Counted from the first letter of the stretch, positions 1-9,977 are shown. The stretch: 64,000 bases of DNA from an uncultured archaeon (GCA_938083505.1 CALKCF010000002.1:143065-207064), one strand, 5' to 3'. The notes: a model not told the origin generated them from the letters alone. Numbers and translations: made by a program.

Positions 1-352
1 GTATTGGGCGATTATATAAACTCTGTCCTAATAAGAAGAAACAAGCGCGCCCAAGTCGCTGGTAACCTAAAGTGGATCATTATACCCCTACAGGCAACAT
101 TGAGCAGCGTTCTAGCACTCATTAAAGCCCTAACTTGAATCTTTAGGAAACTTATGCAAATGGTCTCTCACCATACGTTTCTATAATACAGGTTCCACTT
201 GAACTTACGGTAAACATATACTTCTTCTCAGTAATACTTGCCGTTACTATCAGTAGTAGCCTCACAATATACTTCGTTGAGGGAGAGTCGCGCTTTACGC
301 TACTTACGTACATTGGTCTGCTTATGATAATCTCAGCAGCATCGTTCTTGAT
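1..352 (+). pseudogene. Remnant of a FlaJ/T2SF-like type IV pilus/archaellum membrane protein (C-terminal part), interrupted
   Basis: Frame 1 reads VLGDYINSVLIRRNKRAQVAGNLKWIIIPLQATLSSVLALIKALT* (1-138); another frame reads ETYANGLSPYVSIIQVPLELTVNIYFFSVILAVTISSSLTIYFVEGESRFTLLTYIGLLMIISAASFLMV* up to ~352. Pattern resembles FlaJ/TadC C-termini. Confidence 0.4.
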
Positions 353-794
353 GGTATAGTTCTCCGTCGGGTCACTTTTCCGTACGATGTTTAATATAGA
401 AGAGTTGAGCAATCTTGTAAGATGGGTTAGATGCAGGATTTATCTGATATCGAGTTGATGTTTGCACTTTTTGTTTTTTAGTAATATTTTACATTACATT
501 ATGTGTAGTCTTATTATATGTAAAGATCAGGACACCTAAGGCATTGTCCAACACCCCAAGACACGTTCTGGCAGGATATACATCCAGCCAAGCCGAGCAT
601 GTCAGATATGACGAATCTCATTACCATAATACTCTTAAAAATGAGGGCAGGGCCATAGTGCAGACAATACAAACATCGTATCAGCAAAAGCTGTTTTAAA
701 CTCTGAGCCTTCTTTACAGTCACAGCAACCTCAATTAACTAAGAGCGAAAGTGTCATTAACCTTAACGAAGGTTCAGATGAAGTTGAAAAGTTC

Positions 795-1025
795 ATGGAA
801 TTAATAGAAAGTTCGGTGAAGAATTTACAAATAAGTAAAGGAGTCAGAGGTGCGTCAGACGAAGGTGTAGACGTCACAAGCCAAGATCAGGTTAAAATCT
901 TATTAGATAATTATGGTAGATCAGATCACCAAGGCATCTCCGAAGACTTTGTTAAGAACCTAAAATATCTAAAAGATGCGATCGATGAACTTAAGAGACG
1001 CACAACCAATGACACTATTTCTTAA
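795..1025 (+). CDS. Hypothetical protein; open frame extends upstream of the ATG to ~650 without an obvious start
   Basis: ORF track; in-frame upstream reading ...LNSEPSLQSQQPQLTKSESVINLNEGSDEVEKF. Confidence 0.35.
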   Translation: MELIESSVKNLQISKGVRGASDEGVDVTSQDQVKILLDNYGRSDHQGISEDFVKNLKYLKDAIDELKRRTTNDTIS

Positions 1026-1068
1026 ACATAATAATTTAAATAGAAGAGCATTAAATTAATTTATTGAA

Positions 1069-2442
1069 ATGGTAACACTAACCACATCAGGCTCTGTTTT
1101 GAGTTACACCCCAAGTTTTGAACTTTTAAATAGGTGGGTAATCGAAAAGCAAATTTGTTGTTATTGTGGCACATGTGCAGGTGTATGCCCCAGGATAGTA
1201 TTGAATGGAAAAGTTCCAAGACTCATAGATTACTGTTCCGAGTGTGGAAATTGTTATAAATACTGTCCCCAGACCTACACACCTGTTAATGAATTTGAGA
1301 GAAAAATATTCCCTGGCACAAATAAGGAAGAATATTTAGGATACTACGAAAAATGCATATTTGCACAAAGTACCGATAAAAGCATACTTTCCGTAGCGCA
1401 AAACGGAGGTTTAGTGAGTGCATTATTAATTCATGCATTGGAGACCGGGCTAATAGATGGCGCCATTCTGACAATAACTGACAAAAATTGGATGCCTAAG
1501 CCCATGCTTGCTAGAACCCCTGAAGAAATAAAGAGGGCGGCTGGCTCAAAATATGTTATGTCCCCAAATATGTTGATTTATCGCGAAGTAATTAATGATC
1601 CGACGATTAAAAAGGTCGCTGTCGTAGGACTTCCATGCCAAATTAGGGCTGCAAGGAAGTTACAAATGGAGCCTATAATCCCTGTTGAGAATGGAAAGAT
1701 CGAGTTTATAATCGGATTATTCTGCCACAGGAATTTTTCCTATGAGGGTCTATTGGAGACGGTTAAAAAGATTCTAAACATCGATCTCTACGAGGTAAAG
1801 AAGTTCGATATACGGAAGGGAAAGTTCACGATCCTCACCCAGGAGGGTAAACAAGTAGAGTTACCTGTAAAAGAGCTCAGCAAACATTCTTGGTCGTCGT
1901 GCGCTTCCTGTACTGACTTCACGGGAAGGTTGGCGGATATATCTGTCGGCAATGTTGGCATCATAGACGTCGATTGGAGCTTGGCTATAGTCAGGTCTAA
2001 GAAAGCCATGGAGCTCCTAGATAGTGCAGTGAAAGCTGGAAAGCTGAGAATAGCCGAGGGTAAAGATGCTATAGAAGTAATATTAAAAGAGGCACAAAAG
2101 AAGGCAGAGAGGCGGGAAAAGGTTAGTGAGCTACTGTACCAATACTTCTCTGAGCTTGGCATACCTTCAGACGAGGTGCGTGCATACTTTACTCTGCTGA
2201 CACTAGGAGGTGCCAGTTCTGAAGAGCTCTCAAAAGCACTCAACATTGGTGGGGCAGAATTAGATGCAATTCTTGCGAGGCTCTGTGAAAAAGGATGGAC
2301 AGTTAAGCATGAAGACCGTTATATACCTACTAGACCGTCTCTCGTTCTACGAATTGAAGTGACAAAGTTCCACAATTTAATCAAGAAGGTTTTAGAGAAA
2401 GAGTCTGAGTTGGAGGGCATATACGCAAGGAAGTTTGGCTAG
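1069..2442 (+). CDS. FrhB/FpoF-like coenzyme F420 hydrogenase/dehydrogenase beta-subunit family protein with N-terminal 2x[4Fe-4S] and C-terminal winged-helix-like extension
   Basis: CCYCGTCAGVCP and CSECGNCYKYCP motifs followed by FrhB-family body (AQNGGLVSALLIHALETGLIDGAI; VVGLPCQIRAARKL; GLFCHRNFSYEGL). Confidence 0.85.
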   Translation: MVTLTTSGSVLSYTPSFELLNRWVIEKQICCYCGTCAGVCPRIVLNGKVPRLIDYCSECGNCYKYCPQTYTPVNEFERKIFPGTNKEEYLGYYEKCIFAQSTDKSILSVAQNGGLVSALLIHALETGLIDGAILTITDKNWMPKPMLARTPEEIKRAAGSKYVMSPNMLIYREVINDPTIKKVAVVGLPCQIRAARKLQMEPIIPVENGKIEFIIGLFCHRNFSYEGLLETVKKILNIDLYEVKKFDIRKGKFTILTQEGKQVELPVKELSKHSWSSCASCTDFTGRLADISVGNVGIIDVDWSLAIVRSKKAMELLDSAVKAGKLRIAEGKDAIEVILKEAQKKAERREKVSELLYQYFSELGIPSDEVRAYFTLLTLGGASSEELSKALNIGGAELDAILARLCEKGWTVKHEDRYIPTRPSLVLRIEVTKFHNLIKKVLEKESELEGIYARKFG

Positions 2443-2620
2443 TCGCATCTACGCTATTTTTCATTGTTGAACGTCGCTTGCTCACATTATCAACTATTCC
2501 GTAATTGGTAGAGAATATAGAATATACTACGACATAATAAGGTTCACGCGCAGACTCTTCCATCAGCATCCTTAATGATATTAATAACTACCTCAACCCG
2601 GCCCCGGGTTCAAAAAATCT

Positions 2621-2727
2621 TGGCGCCCTTCGGCGGGTGGGGTTTTCAACCCTCCCATGGCCGGGATTTGAACCCGGGTCCGGCGGGCGACAGCCGCCGA
2701 TACTAGACCGGACTATACTACCAGGGC
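2621..2727 (-). tRNA. tRNA-Asp(GTC) with CCA encoded and a ~29-nt intron in the 3' acceptor strand (after position 68)
   Basis: Acceptor GCCCTGG, D arm, anticodon arm CGGCGG-CTGTCGC-CCGCCG (GTC), T arm CCGGG-TTCAAAT-CCCGG, then CCA[29 nt]GGGC-G-CCA. Removing the insert restores CCAGGGC pairing to GCCCTGG. BHB: CGGC/GCCG central helix with CAT and AAG bulges. Confidence 0.88.
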
Positions 2728-2831
2728 TCCATCTGAATATGGTAAAAAGAACCTCTATAAAGCAATTCTTAAAGTTTTCTAGAAAATTAAGGTAGCAAGG
2801 ATTTTATCCCAGCATAAAAGGTTTTGGCTAC

Positions 2832-3368
2832 ATGGAGCCAAGGGAGCTTTTAGGTATAATAAAGGGAAGGAGATCTGTGAGAAGGTTCTTGGAGAAGAGG
2901 ATTCCTGACGAGTGTCTGAAGCTCATAATGGAGGCGGGCATATGGGCTCCAAGCGGGAGCAACATACAGCCATGGCAGTTCATTCTCGTAAGAGACCCCA
3001 TATTGATAAAGAAGATAAAGCTCATATCTCCAGGCCTATTTGGTAACCCTGATGCACTGATCGTAGCGTGTGTGGACAAGAATAGGTACGAGAAGGCTGG
3101 TAAGATAGGCTACACGCTGTCGCTCATGGACATATCCATGGCAACCCAGAACATGATGCTAATGGCGTACAGCCTCGGCATAGGGTCATGTCCGATAGCA
3201 TCTTTCAACAAGCTAGCCGTGAGTGAAATTCTCGAGCTCCCGGATAGCTTTGAACCTGTCTTGATGATCAGTTTAGGGTATCCTGAAGAGTGGCCTCGTC
3301 CTCCAGAAAGGAGGCCTCTTAGTGAGGTGGTTTATGTAGATGGTTATGGAAAGCATTATAGAGGATGA
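2832..3368 (+). CDS. Nitroreductase family protein
   Basis: RRSVRRFLEKRIPDECLKLIMEAGIWAPSGSNIQPWQFILV motif and overall length. Confidence 0.88.
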   Translation: MEPRELLGIIKGRRSVRRFLEKRIPDECLKLIMEAGIWAPSGSNIQPWQFILVRDPILIKKIKLISPGLFGNPDALIVACVDKNRYEKAGKIGYTLSLMDISMATQNMMLMAYSLGIGSCPIASFNKLAVSEILELPDSFEPVLMISLGYPEEWPRPPERRPLSEVVYVDGYGKHYRG

Positions 3369-3645
3369 GCACTTCAAGCTCCTAACTTTTCTCATAGTTA
3401 GTGCAAGAGGTTGTGTTGATGAACCTTCGCTCTATGGACCGCTCAGGCTAATAGATGCTGCAGAGAGGTTAATAGGCCTGATGGACAAAATGGGAAAAGC
3501 TGACAAAAGGTTAATAGAAATAATGGAAACCATACGTGAAAGAAAGTTCAGCGTCATGAGTAATGAGGCGGAGTTTATCAAGTTGTTGGACGAACTTGTC
3601 TTAAGAATTTCAAGAATAATTAAAGAAACACAACTTACAAGGTGA
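3340..3645 (+). CDS. Small archaeal conserved protein (DUF6092-like)
   Basis: Overlaps the nitroreductase 3' end; sequence resembles DUF6092 proteins. Confidence 0.55.
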   Translation: MVMESIIEDEHFKLLTFLIVSARGCVDEPSLYGPLRLIDAAERLIGLMDKMGKADKRLIEIMETIRERKFSVMSNEAEFIKLLDELVLRISRIIKETQLTR

Positions 3646-3780
3646 TCTCATCCCTACTAATCTCGAAAAACCTATCGTAGCATTTGCTCAGGGTTGAAAG
3701 TTCTTTTTAAAAACCTCTAATCTTTGTGAACTAACCTTCAGCGGACTTAAAAGGGTATCAGACATAAAAATGAAATTATA

Positions 3781-3855
3781 TAGCGGGGGATGGATTTGAA
3801 CCATCGATCTCCGGGTTATGAGCCCGGCGGGTTATCCTGGCTACCCTACCCCGCT
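3781..3855 (-). tRNA. Initiator tRNA-Met(CAT)
   Basis: AGCGGGG acceptor, GGGCTCATAACCC anticodon arm with three G-C pairs, T arm GATGG-TTCAAAT-CCATC, 3' CCCCGCT-A; no intron, CCA not encoded. Confidence 0.92.
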
Positions 3856-3959
3856 TCGGCACTAAGAATAACTTCGCCTAAATAAATACGTTAACGCACT
3901 AACTTTATATTTAATAATAAATAATATTTATTAATGTAAAAAAGACATTAATTAAAATC

Positions 3960-5807
3960 ATGGTGTTGGGTTACAACAAGCTTCTGTATTTAGACTTGAA
4001 CTCGGGTAAAGTTGAGGAGAAGGATGTTGACGAGGAGCTGGCATATGGTTTCATAGGTGGCCGTGGATGGGCAGCTTACATTGTGTTTAAGGAGCTTGAT
4101 AACATAATTGACGGTCTTCATCCTTCTAACGTGCTTGTTGTTGCAACCGGACCGTTAACCGCCATACCATTTCAAAGTGGTGGAAAGGCAACGTTCGCAA
4201 GTATAAGCCCACAGACTGGCATATACGGCGATAGCAACGTAGGCGGCTTCTTTGGTTATAGGATGAGGAGGGCTGGAGTAGATGCATTAGTGATTAAAGG
4301 CGCATCTCCACACCCCGTCTACTTACTTGTGGCCGATGGCAAGGTAGAGATTCATGATGCGGAGAAGCTTTGGGGCCTTAACTCGCAGGAGACCGATGTA
4401 AAGTTAGTGAATGAATACGGTGATTGTTCCGTCGCCTCAATAGGCACAGCTGGCGAGAAGTTGGTGAAGTTCGCTTGTATTAACGTAGACTGGTCGAGGA
4501 AAAGAATGCGGCATGCTCAAGCAGGAAGGACAGGGGTAGGCGCTGTCATGGGTTCGAAGAGGTTGAAGGCGATAGTTGCGATGGGTGACAAAGAGGTTAA
4601 GGTTGCAGATGAAGAGAGGTTGAGGGAGGCTGCAAAGAAGCTTCAGAAAATGGTGATGGAGAGTCCAAATTACGAAGCCTGGAGAAAGTATGGAACACTG
4701 GCTACGATCGAATGGTCGAACAAGGCAGAATGTCTGCCGACGTATAATTTCCAAAAAACGGTTTTTGAGTACGCGGATAATATAGGCGGCGACGCCATGG
4801 ATAGGGTGAGAGTATCTACGAGGAGTTGCTCCAACTGCATAATTCCATGCGAGCATGTTGTTCCGTTTAAGTTGAACGGAAAAGGTGAAGTTGGCATCGA
4901 ATATGAGACGGCAGCAATGTTGGGTTCAAACCTCGGGCTGAAGAGTATTGAAGAAGTTGCAAAAGCAAACTACCTGTGCGATTATTACGGACTGGACACT
5001 ATCAGCACAGGCTCGGTGCTTGCATTCGTCATAGAGTGCTACAAGAGGGGGTTGATCACGGAGAAGGAGTTAGGCCTTGTGCCGGATTGGGGCGATATAA
5101 ATGCCATATGCAAGATGATAATAATGATCGCAAATAGGGAGGGCTTTGGTGATGTAATGGCAGAAGGCGTAAAGGCTCTAGCTGAGCGTATAGGCAAGGG
5201 CTCGGAAACTTTCGCCATGCACGTGAAGGGTTTAGAGATCAGTGCTTATGATCACAGAGCCGCGACCGCCATGGCCCTAAGTTACGCAACTTGTGACATA
5301 GGTGCGCATCATAACAGGTCTTGGGCGATAACCTATGACCTCGAGGTTGGTAGGGACAAGTACACAGAGGACAAGGTCAAGAAAGTCATCTACCTTCAGC
5401 ACATAAGACCGTTATTTGACATTTTAGGAGTTTGTAGGTTTTACTGGGTGGAGCTTGGTATCGACCCTAATGTTTATGCGGATGCGTACTCTGCAGTTAC
5501 CGGAAAGGAATTTACACTAGACGACCTCTTGTTTAGGTCGGAAAGGGTTTGGAATTTAACTAGGGCCATTGCAGTCATTCGCAAAGGTATAAGCATGAAG
5601 GACGACTTATTGCCGGAAAGGGACTTCTCGGATCCCGTTCCAGAAGGGCGTACGAAGGGTGCAAAGCTGGATAAGGGTAAGTTCATAGAGATGCTGAAGA
5701 TGTATTACACTCTCAGGGGCTGGGATGAACTCGGCAGACCGACCTATGAGAAACTCATGAAGATCGGTTTGGAAGAAGTTGCCAAAAAGCTTTACGGAAA
5801 ATCTTAA
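3960..5807 (+). CDS. aor: Aldehyde:ferredoxin oxidoreductase (tungsten cofactor family)
   Basis: MVLGYNKLLYLDLNSGKVEEKDV...GGRGWAAYIVFKEL; FASISPQTGIYGDSNVGGFFGYRMRRAG; CxxC..C cluster motif (CSNCIIPCEH). Confidence 0.92.
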   Translation: MVLGYNKLLYLDLNSGKVEEKDVDEELAYGFIGGRGWAAYIVFKELDNIIDGLHPSNVLVVATGPLTAIPFQSGGKATFASISPQTGIYGDSNVGGFFGYRMRRAGVDALVIKGASPHPVYLLVADGKVEIHDAEKLWGLNSQETDVKLVNEYGDCSVASIGTAGEKLVKFACINVDWSRKRMRHAQAGRTGVGAVMGSKRLKAIVAMGDKEVKVADEERLREAAKKLQKMVMESPNYEAWRKYGTLATIEWSNKAECLPTYNFQKTVFEYADNIGGDAMDRVRVSTRSCSNCIIPCEHVVPFKLNGKGEVGIEYETAAMLGSNLGLKSIEEVAKANYLCDYYGLDTISTGSVLAFVIECYKRGLITEKELGLVPDWGDINAICKMIIMIANREGFGDVMAEGVKALAERIGKGSETFAMHVKGLEISAYDHRAATAMALSYATCDIGAHHNRSWAITYDLEVGRDKYTEDKVKKVIYLQHIRPLFDILGVCRFYWVELGIDPNVYADAYSAVTGKEFTLDDLLFRSERVWNLTRAIAVIRKGISMKDDLLPERDFSDPVPEGRTKGAKLDKGKFIEMLKMYYTLRGWDELGRPTYEKLMKIGLEEVAKKLYGKS

Positions 5808-5907
5808 AACAGAGGAAAGTCTTTTACGAATGCTAGTAAGCACATCCTTAAATTCATGTCAACGTACAATAACTATTTGTGCCAACGTTGATGCTGAGGG
5901 GAAGAGT

Positions 5908-6297
5908 ATGAGTAAACCGACTGATATGGGCTCTCTGAAAGTCGGACACAACGTCATAATAGATGGTGAACCTTGTAGGATAGTCGAACTGGAGAAGAGT
6001 AAGCCGGGTAAGCACGGTTCGGCTAAAGTCAGACTGGTCGCCATTGGGATCTTTGATGGTGTTAAAAGGAGCATAGTAGGACCTGCAGATAGCAAAGTTG
6101 AGGTTCCAATAATAGAAAAGAGGTCCGGTCAAGTTGTGTCGATAGGCGACGTGGTCAGCGTCATGGACTCCGAAAGTCTCCAAATAGTCGAGGTGCCGCT
6201 ACCGCAAGACGAGTCTTTGAGGAACAAGATAGAGCCAGGCGTTACTGTCGAGTACTGGACAATCATGAACAGACACTTATTAGTGGGTGTTAAGTAG
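5908..6297 (+). CDS. eif5A: Translation initiation factor 5A (eIF5A/aIF5A)
   Basis: KVGHNVIIDGEPCRIVELEKSKPGKHGSAKVRLVAIGIFDG; the hypusination loop KPGKHGSAK is present. Start taken as the in-frame ATG at 5908. Confidence 0.95.
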   Translation: MSKPTDMGSLKVGHNVIIDGEPCRIVELEKSKPGKHGSAKVRLVAIGIFDGVKRSIVGPADSKVEVPIIEKRSGQVVSIGDVVSVMDSESLQIVEVPLPQDESLRNKIEPGVTVEYWTIMNRHLLVGVK

Positions 6298-6884
6298 CCC
6301 GTTTAATAATCTTATATAGCCCTGGCCCTATCACTTATGCCTGGAATTATTCAGGTAATTTAACTGACTATATCCAATTAGAGCATTAGTCGCCTATAAC
6401 TCACAGAAGCAACGTGTAGAAGAACATAAAGAGGGGCAGAGAGTTCGTCGAAACGTTAGAGTGGCAACTCCACAGTATACAAGACGCTGAGACAACTCAT
6501 GAAAAAGATGATTGAAAGACCCACATAGAAAAGATGGACGAGAAGGTTAGGAAGGTAGCAAATATATAGATGAAACCTATTGATAGGATGCATGACCTTT
6601 ACTAAACTAACTACAGGCTGGAGTTAAAAAATTAATATGTAGCTCCATATGCATTACAGCATAATGCCTACTATGCAAAGATACTGGATTGTTGTGAGGT
6701 ACCTCAAAATTGGTAGATCGTCTTAGCTTTTGGGAGGGCCTAGTAGAAAAGTTAACAATAGTCAGAAAGTGAGAGAAAATCCAATATTATGAGACCAGTG
6801 GAAGGTGCAGTTAGATATGACATCATACGTACAAAGTTTAAGCGGACAAGCCGCTTTGACCTAAGGAAGTTAAGGAGAATAGAG

Positions 6885-7165
6885 TTATCTGGCCTTACAG
6901 ATAAGCATCCTCCTGTGAAATTCCGTCATCTTTAAGGTCCATTCTTTTGCCAGCTCGATTGCATAGCCCTGTAGCTTCCTATTTATTCCATGCTTTTCCC
7001 ATTCCCTTCTCTTCTCCTCTATTTTTCTCCCTGAACTCCTCGTCCAGCTGTTCGGTGCTGAACACCTGGGTTTTGACACCCCTGGACTCAAGGAATCTGC
7101 GCACCAGGGGTCTTTTTGACAGAGCCCTCAGTACCGGGTACTCTTCAGAACCATTATTATAATCT
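6885..7165 (-). pseudogene. Decayed coding remnant (reads ...RALSKRPLVRRFLESRGVKTQVFSTEQLDEEFREK...)
   Basis: Protein-like reading on the minus strand in a frame different from the listed ORF; region lacks an intact ORF. Confidence 0.3.
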
Positions 7166-7173
7166 TCTGAGGA

Positions 7174-8239
7174 ATGTTTGTGCTGAGCGATCGCGTTATA
7201 GCCAGTATTAGTAATTTTCTTCCGGGCTTCAGAAAATATTTAGCGACGGATGAGTGTAAGGAGTTTCTGAAGGAGAGGAGGGAAAGAGAACATGAGTTCA
7301 GGAATCTGCTGGGCAAGGACACTATCGAGCAACTTTCAGAGCCAGACTTCAAGCGTATAATTTCTTCGCTATGGGCTTATAAGATATGGACTAAAAAAGA
7401 TTACGTTGTCGATATGGTCTTGAAAAGTATCGACTTCAACACTCTGAGATCGGAGCTTAAGAACCTGCTTTATGGTGATATCCCTCTGGCTAAACGCTAT
7501 GATAGGTTTTTCGAGGCCGTCAGGGGTATTGGTCCCTGCAGGCGTTACGGAGATCCTCGCTTTCGTTGACCCATCACAGTATGGTATCTGGAATGATAAG
7601 AGTAGAAAAGCCCTCGATATTCTGGGACTGGGAGAGATGGTGCCAACCAAAAAGTATAAGATAAGCGGCTCGGAATATGAGAAATTCCTTGAAGCATTGA
7701 AATACATCTCCAAGATCGTTGAGCCAAATAAAACAGAGACAGACTTACTTTACGTGCACCTATTTCTGTACTTCATAACCACTAAAAATGTGGGAGAGTA
7801 TGGAGTCGCTACTGAAGAAGATTATTATTTTGACCATGATGAGATTGTTGAGAAGCTTGTTGAGTTAGGTAGCGGGCTGGGCTTCGAAGCCAGCAGTGAG
7901 GTACCGATAGCCAGAGGAGCCAGAGTGGACGTTCTCTGGCAGGCTAAAATAGCTAACCTCGGGGTCGTTAGTTATGTCTTCGAAGTTCAAAGAGGTGGGA
8001 GTATAGATTCTCTCATACTTAACCTACAAAAGGCCAAAAATAATCCCACAGTCCAGAAACTTATTGTGGTGGCCAACGCAAAGGACTTGAGGAAAGTGAG
8101 GGACGAAGTTGAGTCTCTGGGTGAAGAGTTTAGGAAATCGATAGTGTACATTGAGGTTAAAGATGTGTTAAGAACCTCAGAGCTACTGGGCGAGCTAAAC
8201 ATGATAATAAGCAAGCTCGAATTGGTGAAAAGTTTCTAG
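7174..8239 (+). pseudogene. PD-(D/E)XK-nuclease-like protein, split by a one-base frameshift near 7530-7540
   Basis: ORFs 7174..7569 and 7472..8239 join as ...FFEAVRGIG/PAGVTEILAFVDPSQYGIWND...; deleting one base from the CCC at ggtccctgca restores one frame. C-terminus RVDVLW...VSYVFEVQRGG resembles a D...ExQ PD-(D/E)XK core. Confidence 0.6.
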
Positions 8240-8375
8240 AACAACATTGCATTTTAAAAAGAGCAAAGGAAAAAAGAAGATTAACGATTTGCAGGCCTAT
8301 ATTTTCTTAACTCGACCTGAACCTCTAAAATTTTATATAATTTTTACAGACAAGGTACATCGGTGGGTTTTATTG

Positions 8376-9977
8376 ATGGATAAGAAGGATTTGTTAAACC
8401 TGCTGATGCTGATAGCCGCATCATATGCTTTGACGTTTCTAATACCTCCAATGGACTTTCCGCTGTCTGATGACTATGTATACTACAGCGAAGTTAAGAC
8501 ATTCCTTAAAAATGGTGAGATAAAGATGTATCCATCCACGATGGCAACGTCTGTTGTTCAAATAATCGTAGGCAGTGCATCATCATCTATACTTGGTCTA
8601 ACTCATAGAACGTTGATGTTAACGACAATGCTCATAAGCATCGTTCCAATAATCTTCACGTACCTTTGGTTAAGATTATGGGCTGATAGGTTTGCATCTT
8701 TCCTTGGATCCATTGTTATGCTTTTAAATCCTGTGTACTATTATCATAGTCACACATTCATGACGGATGTGTATTCTATGTCATTCATGGTGCCGTCGCT
8801 CTATTTCCTTTATACTGGTATTGTTAAGGGAAGCGATAGACGCATGGTGATCGGGGTTATAGTGTCCTTGCTAGGCTTTTGGGTCAGACAGTATGCCATA
8901 CTCACAGTTGGCGGCCCGATACTATTCTATGTTTATAGATTGTTGAAGTATAAGAAAAACGATTTTACTCTTAGGCGCATCTTTATTCTGGTGACGATCC
9001 CGGTAATTAACGTCTTAATATGGTGGGTGTTATTCCCGACACTTCATGACTTGGAACATGCATGTGTGTACGTCATCGGCATAGGTGGATGGGTTCCTAA
9101 GAATTTGCTTCAGTTCATACTTTTCTCAGGCTTTTTTGTCTTCCCAATGGGGTTTGTGTATTTATTAGGCGTAAAAAGGCTTGTAGAGGAATTTAATGGT
9201 TTGAACAAGTACTTCAAAATCCTTTTGGTTATGCTTTTTGTTACACTAATTGTATTTATGGTTTTAAGGACCCTCTACGGTCTCGGGAACAAATTTGTTC
9301 CAGCTATGCCCTTTGAGTATGCGACCGCAAACCCTAGAAGTGTTGGACCGGTACCCATATCGGGTTACAAGGATTATTTGTTTCCGTTGGAGCTCTGGTG
9401 GACTATCTCTGCGCTTTCTGTCGTGACTGCCTTCGGGACGCTTGTAGCTGGACTAAAAAGGCTTAATGAGGGGAGGTTTATACTGCTGTTTGCATTCATA
9501 GTGTCCTCAATGGTTCCCCAGACTTTTTACGGAAACTTCTTTGATAGATACTACATGTTAATGATTCCGTTGATGTTTCCAGTAATCTTTAGTTTTGTTC
9601 AGAATCGACGAATTCTAATACTGTGTCTTACTGTTACGGCCTTCATCATAGGCCTATGGTCGTATTACGGTGTGCATGATCACTTCTCGTGGAACTCTGC
9701 AAGGTGGGAAGGCATTAACTATCTTCTGAGCAACGGGGTTTCTGAACAAGAGATAGATGGCGGATTGGAGTACAATTCAAGGTTCTTCCAAGGATGCCAA
9801 AACATAAACGTAACGCCCGTGAGATGGTACGGATGGGGATACAGTATAAGCGATAGCTACATAATTTCCTTGAACAGCATATTGGATGGTTACGAGGTAC
9901 TTAAGGAGATACCTTATTATAACGTCTTTGGCACCGAAGTCGGAAAGATTTATGTCTTAAAGAAGTCTGTTTCTTAA
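8376..9977 (+). CDS. Polytopic membrane glycosyltransferase (PMT/GT39-like, dolichyl-phosphate-mannose mannosyltransferase fold)
   Basis: Many TM segments; N-terminal FPLSDDYVYYSEVKTFLKNGEI acidic motif typical of GT-C enzymes. Start taken as the in-frame ATG. Confidence 0.6.
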   Translation: MDKKDLLNLLMLIAASYALTFLIPPMDFPLSDDYVYYSEVKTFLKNGEIKMYPSTMATSVVQIIVGSASSSILGLTHRTLMLTTMLISIVPIIFTYLWLRLWADRFASFLGSIVMLLNPVYYYHSHTFMTDVYSMSFMVPSLYFLYTGIVKGSDRRMVIGVIVSLLGFWVRQYAILTVGGPILFYVYRLLKYKKNDFTLRRIFILVTIPVINVLIWWVLFPTLHDLEHACVYVIGIGGWVPKNLLQFILFSGFFVFPMGFVYLLGVKRLVEEFNGLNKYFKILLVMLFVTLIVFMVLRTLYGLGNKFVPAMPFEYATANPRSVGPVPISGYKDYLFPLELWWTISALSVVTAFGTLVAGLKRLNEGRFILLFAFIVSSMVPQTFYGNFFDRYYMLMIPLMFPVIFSFVQNRRILILCLTVTAFIIGLWSYYGVHDHFSWNSARWEGINYLLSNGVSEQEIDGGLEYNSRFFQGCQNINVTPVRWYGWGYSISDSYIISLNSILDGYEVLKEIPYYNVFGTEVGKIYVLKKSVS

